Shown piece by piece: positions 38,354 to 38,901 of a stretch of DNA of 38,901 nt. Origin of the DNA: Acidobacteriota bacterium (GTDB taxonomy: Bacteria > Acidobacteriota > Blastocatellia > RBC074); contig JAHBSF010000054.1 in assembly GCA_019639255.1 (NCBI GenBank), positions 1-38,901 of the forward strand. Reading direction: 5' to 3'. Below the pieces are notes generated by a model that worked only from the letters and a program-made list of their open reading frames with translations, was not told the DNA's origin and ran no database searches. Each line of letters starts with the position of its first letter. Position 1 is the first letter of the stretch. Made by a program: the position numbers and the translations under genes.

Positions 38354-38412
38354 GCCTAACGTCGGAGTTCAGCGGCGCGCTTTGGCGCGCCCGCTGGAAC
38401 GACGGGTTATGC
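38354..38412 (-). other. Integron attC site (after brnA)
   Basis: On the minus strand GCATAAC ... GTTAGGC encloses arms TTCCAGCGGGCGCGCC and CGCGCCGCTGAACTCC around a tiny AAAG-type loop, the standard short attC form. The BrnA reading frame runs into it and stops inside at 38369. Length 59 bp. Confidence 0.88.
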
Positions 38413-38614
38413 GCTCCGTTTGTTGCGTAAGTGTGAGCAGACCGCGTAACGCTTCGTTGACAGCTTCGGATGTTGGGAATGCCTTGGCGATCTCCGGTTC
38501 GAGCAGGGCGACAGCCGTTCCTTTGGCCGCCTCGGCATAGAACTTTCCGCGTTCCAGGTTCGCGAAATCGGAGCGACTGTACTGCAAGCGCATCTCGTCT
38601 TTAGCCTTCTTCAT
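38369..38614 (-). CDS. brnA: BrnA-like antitoxin
   Basis: An 81-residue antitoxin of the BrnT/BrnA type II system. It starts at the ATG at 38614 behind AAAGGAAGA; an in-frame GTG at 38629 is possible. The core (DFANLERGKFYAEAAKGTAV, then LEPEIAKAFPTSEAVNEALR) matches the ribbon-helix-helix antitoxins that pair with BrnT. The last 15 residues (RITRRSSGRAKARR) are encoded by the attC, a sign of cassette capture. It overlaps the brnT end by 14 bp. Confidence 0.85.
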   Translation of the reverse strand: MKKAKDEMRLQYSRSDFANLERGKFYAEAAKGTAVALLEPEIAKAFPTSEAVNEALRGLLTLTQQTERITRRSSGRAKARR

Positions 38615-38873
38615 AAATCTTCCTTTCACTGCGTGTGGCGCGGCGGGCAGAGATTATACGCATCGCACCTGGTCGGTAAGTATGGCTGACGGCAAGCAGG
38701 CGGCCCAACCGTGAAAACCCAAAGGTAATATACCGCTCTTCACTCAAGGAATGATCAGGATCAGCGCCGGACACTGCCATCGGGTCCAAAAATACTGTAG
38801 CTGCTTCATCGAATGCAACGCCATGCTTGCGACGATTGATCTCAGCTTTCTTCTGATCCCACTCGTAGTTCAT
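38601..38873 (-). CDS. brnT: BrnT-like ribonuclease toxin
   Basis: A 90-residue toxin of the BrnT (RelE-fold) family, which cleaves RNA and halts growth. The family signature is clear: YEWDQKKAEINRRKHGVAF at the start, FLDPMAV, EERYITFGFSRLGRLLAVSH and the ending IISARRATRSERKIYEEG. Toxin precedes antitoxin, the normal BrnTA order. It is the last complete gene before the window edge, with only 28 bp upstream, so its promoter and any attC of the preceding cassette lie outside or at the edge. Confidence 0.9.
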   Translation of the reverse strand: MNYEWDQKKAEINRRKHGVAFDEAATVFLDPMAVSGADPDHSLSEERYITFGFSRLGRLLAVSHTYRPGAMRIISARRATRSERKIYEEG

Positions 38874-38901
38874 GTTTGACCATGGACAAATTCAAAGCGC
38901 A

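Noticed and set aside
31120-38901. Integron integrase gene or attI site in the window
   Set aside because: No tyrosine recombinase frame was found; cassette orientation puts it beyond the right edge.

Overview
The window looks like a chromosomal stretch from a GC-rich, Gram-negative soil or sediment bacterium, most likely an acidobacterium. The main pointers are a secreted protein ending in a Solibacter-type (TIGR03437-like) C-terminal domain, a tricorn-like PD40/S41 protease, YCF48-type propellers, a MalT/SARP fusion regulator and an SLH-bearing subtilase. This assignment is inference from gene content; no rRNA or tRNA gene was seen.

The left 30 kb carries ordinary chromosomal genes: a tricorn-like protease (139-3384, -), a small membrane protein, a 14-blade YCF48-like protein, a 2-hydroxyacid dehydrogenase converging on a siroheme nitrite/sulfite reductase, a 1417-residue secreted protein with eleven 72-residue repeats and a Thr-Pro tract, a MalT/SARP regulator followed by a subtilase with ATGID repeats, an oligopeptide-type ABC importer without its ATPases, and a copper locus (small secreted protein, TolC-family protein, multicopper oxidase). 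A Cys-rich zinc-ribbon-like protein and a UPF0175 antitoxin follow.

Many gene boundaries in this part carry one dispersed element: an imperfect inverted repeat of about 75-100 bp (consensus half AGAGAGATAACGGAACAAAC...) with a 9-nt internal period. I count nine copies, mostly just after stop codons. Some copies have a further outer motif that makes the full element about 174 bp. Several proteins start or end inside it.

The right end (about 31.1-38.9 kb) reads as an integron gene-cassette array on the minus strand. Gene 3' ends run into attC-like sites at 31238-31299, 33690-33755 and 38354-38412, with a weaker site at 37723-37810 and a collapsed one at 34709-34727. Cassette genes, in the order read from the right edge, are BrnT/BrnA toxin-antitoxin, a haem-binding CxxCH protein, a small protein plus nucleotidyltransferase pair, a peptidase-like/alpha-beta hydrolase fusion, a polytopic membrane protein with SEDS-like motifs, a TspO/MBR protein and an SDR-DUF2867 protein. 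The array is cut at about 31.12 kb inside a further antitoxin cassette, where it abuts a UPF0175 locus whose toxin gene is also cut. The integrase would be expected to the right of the window; none is visible here.
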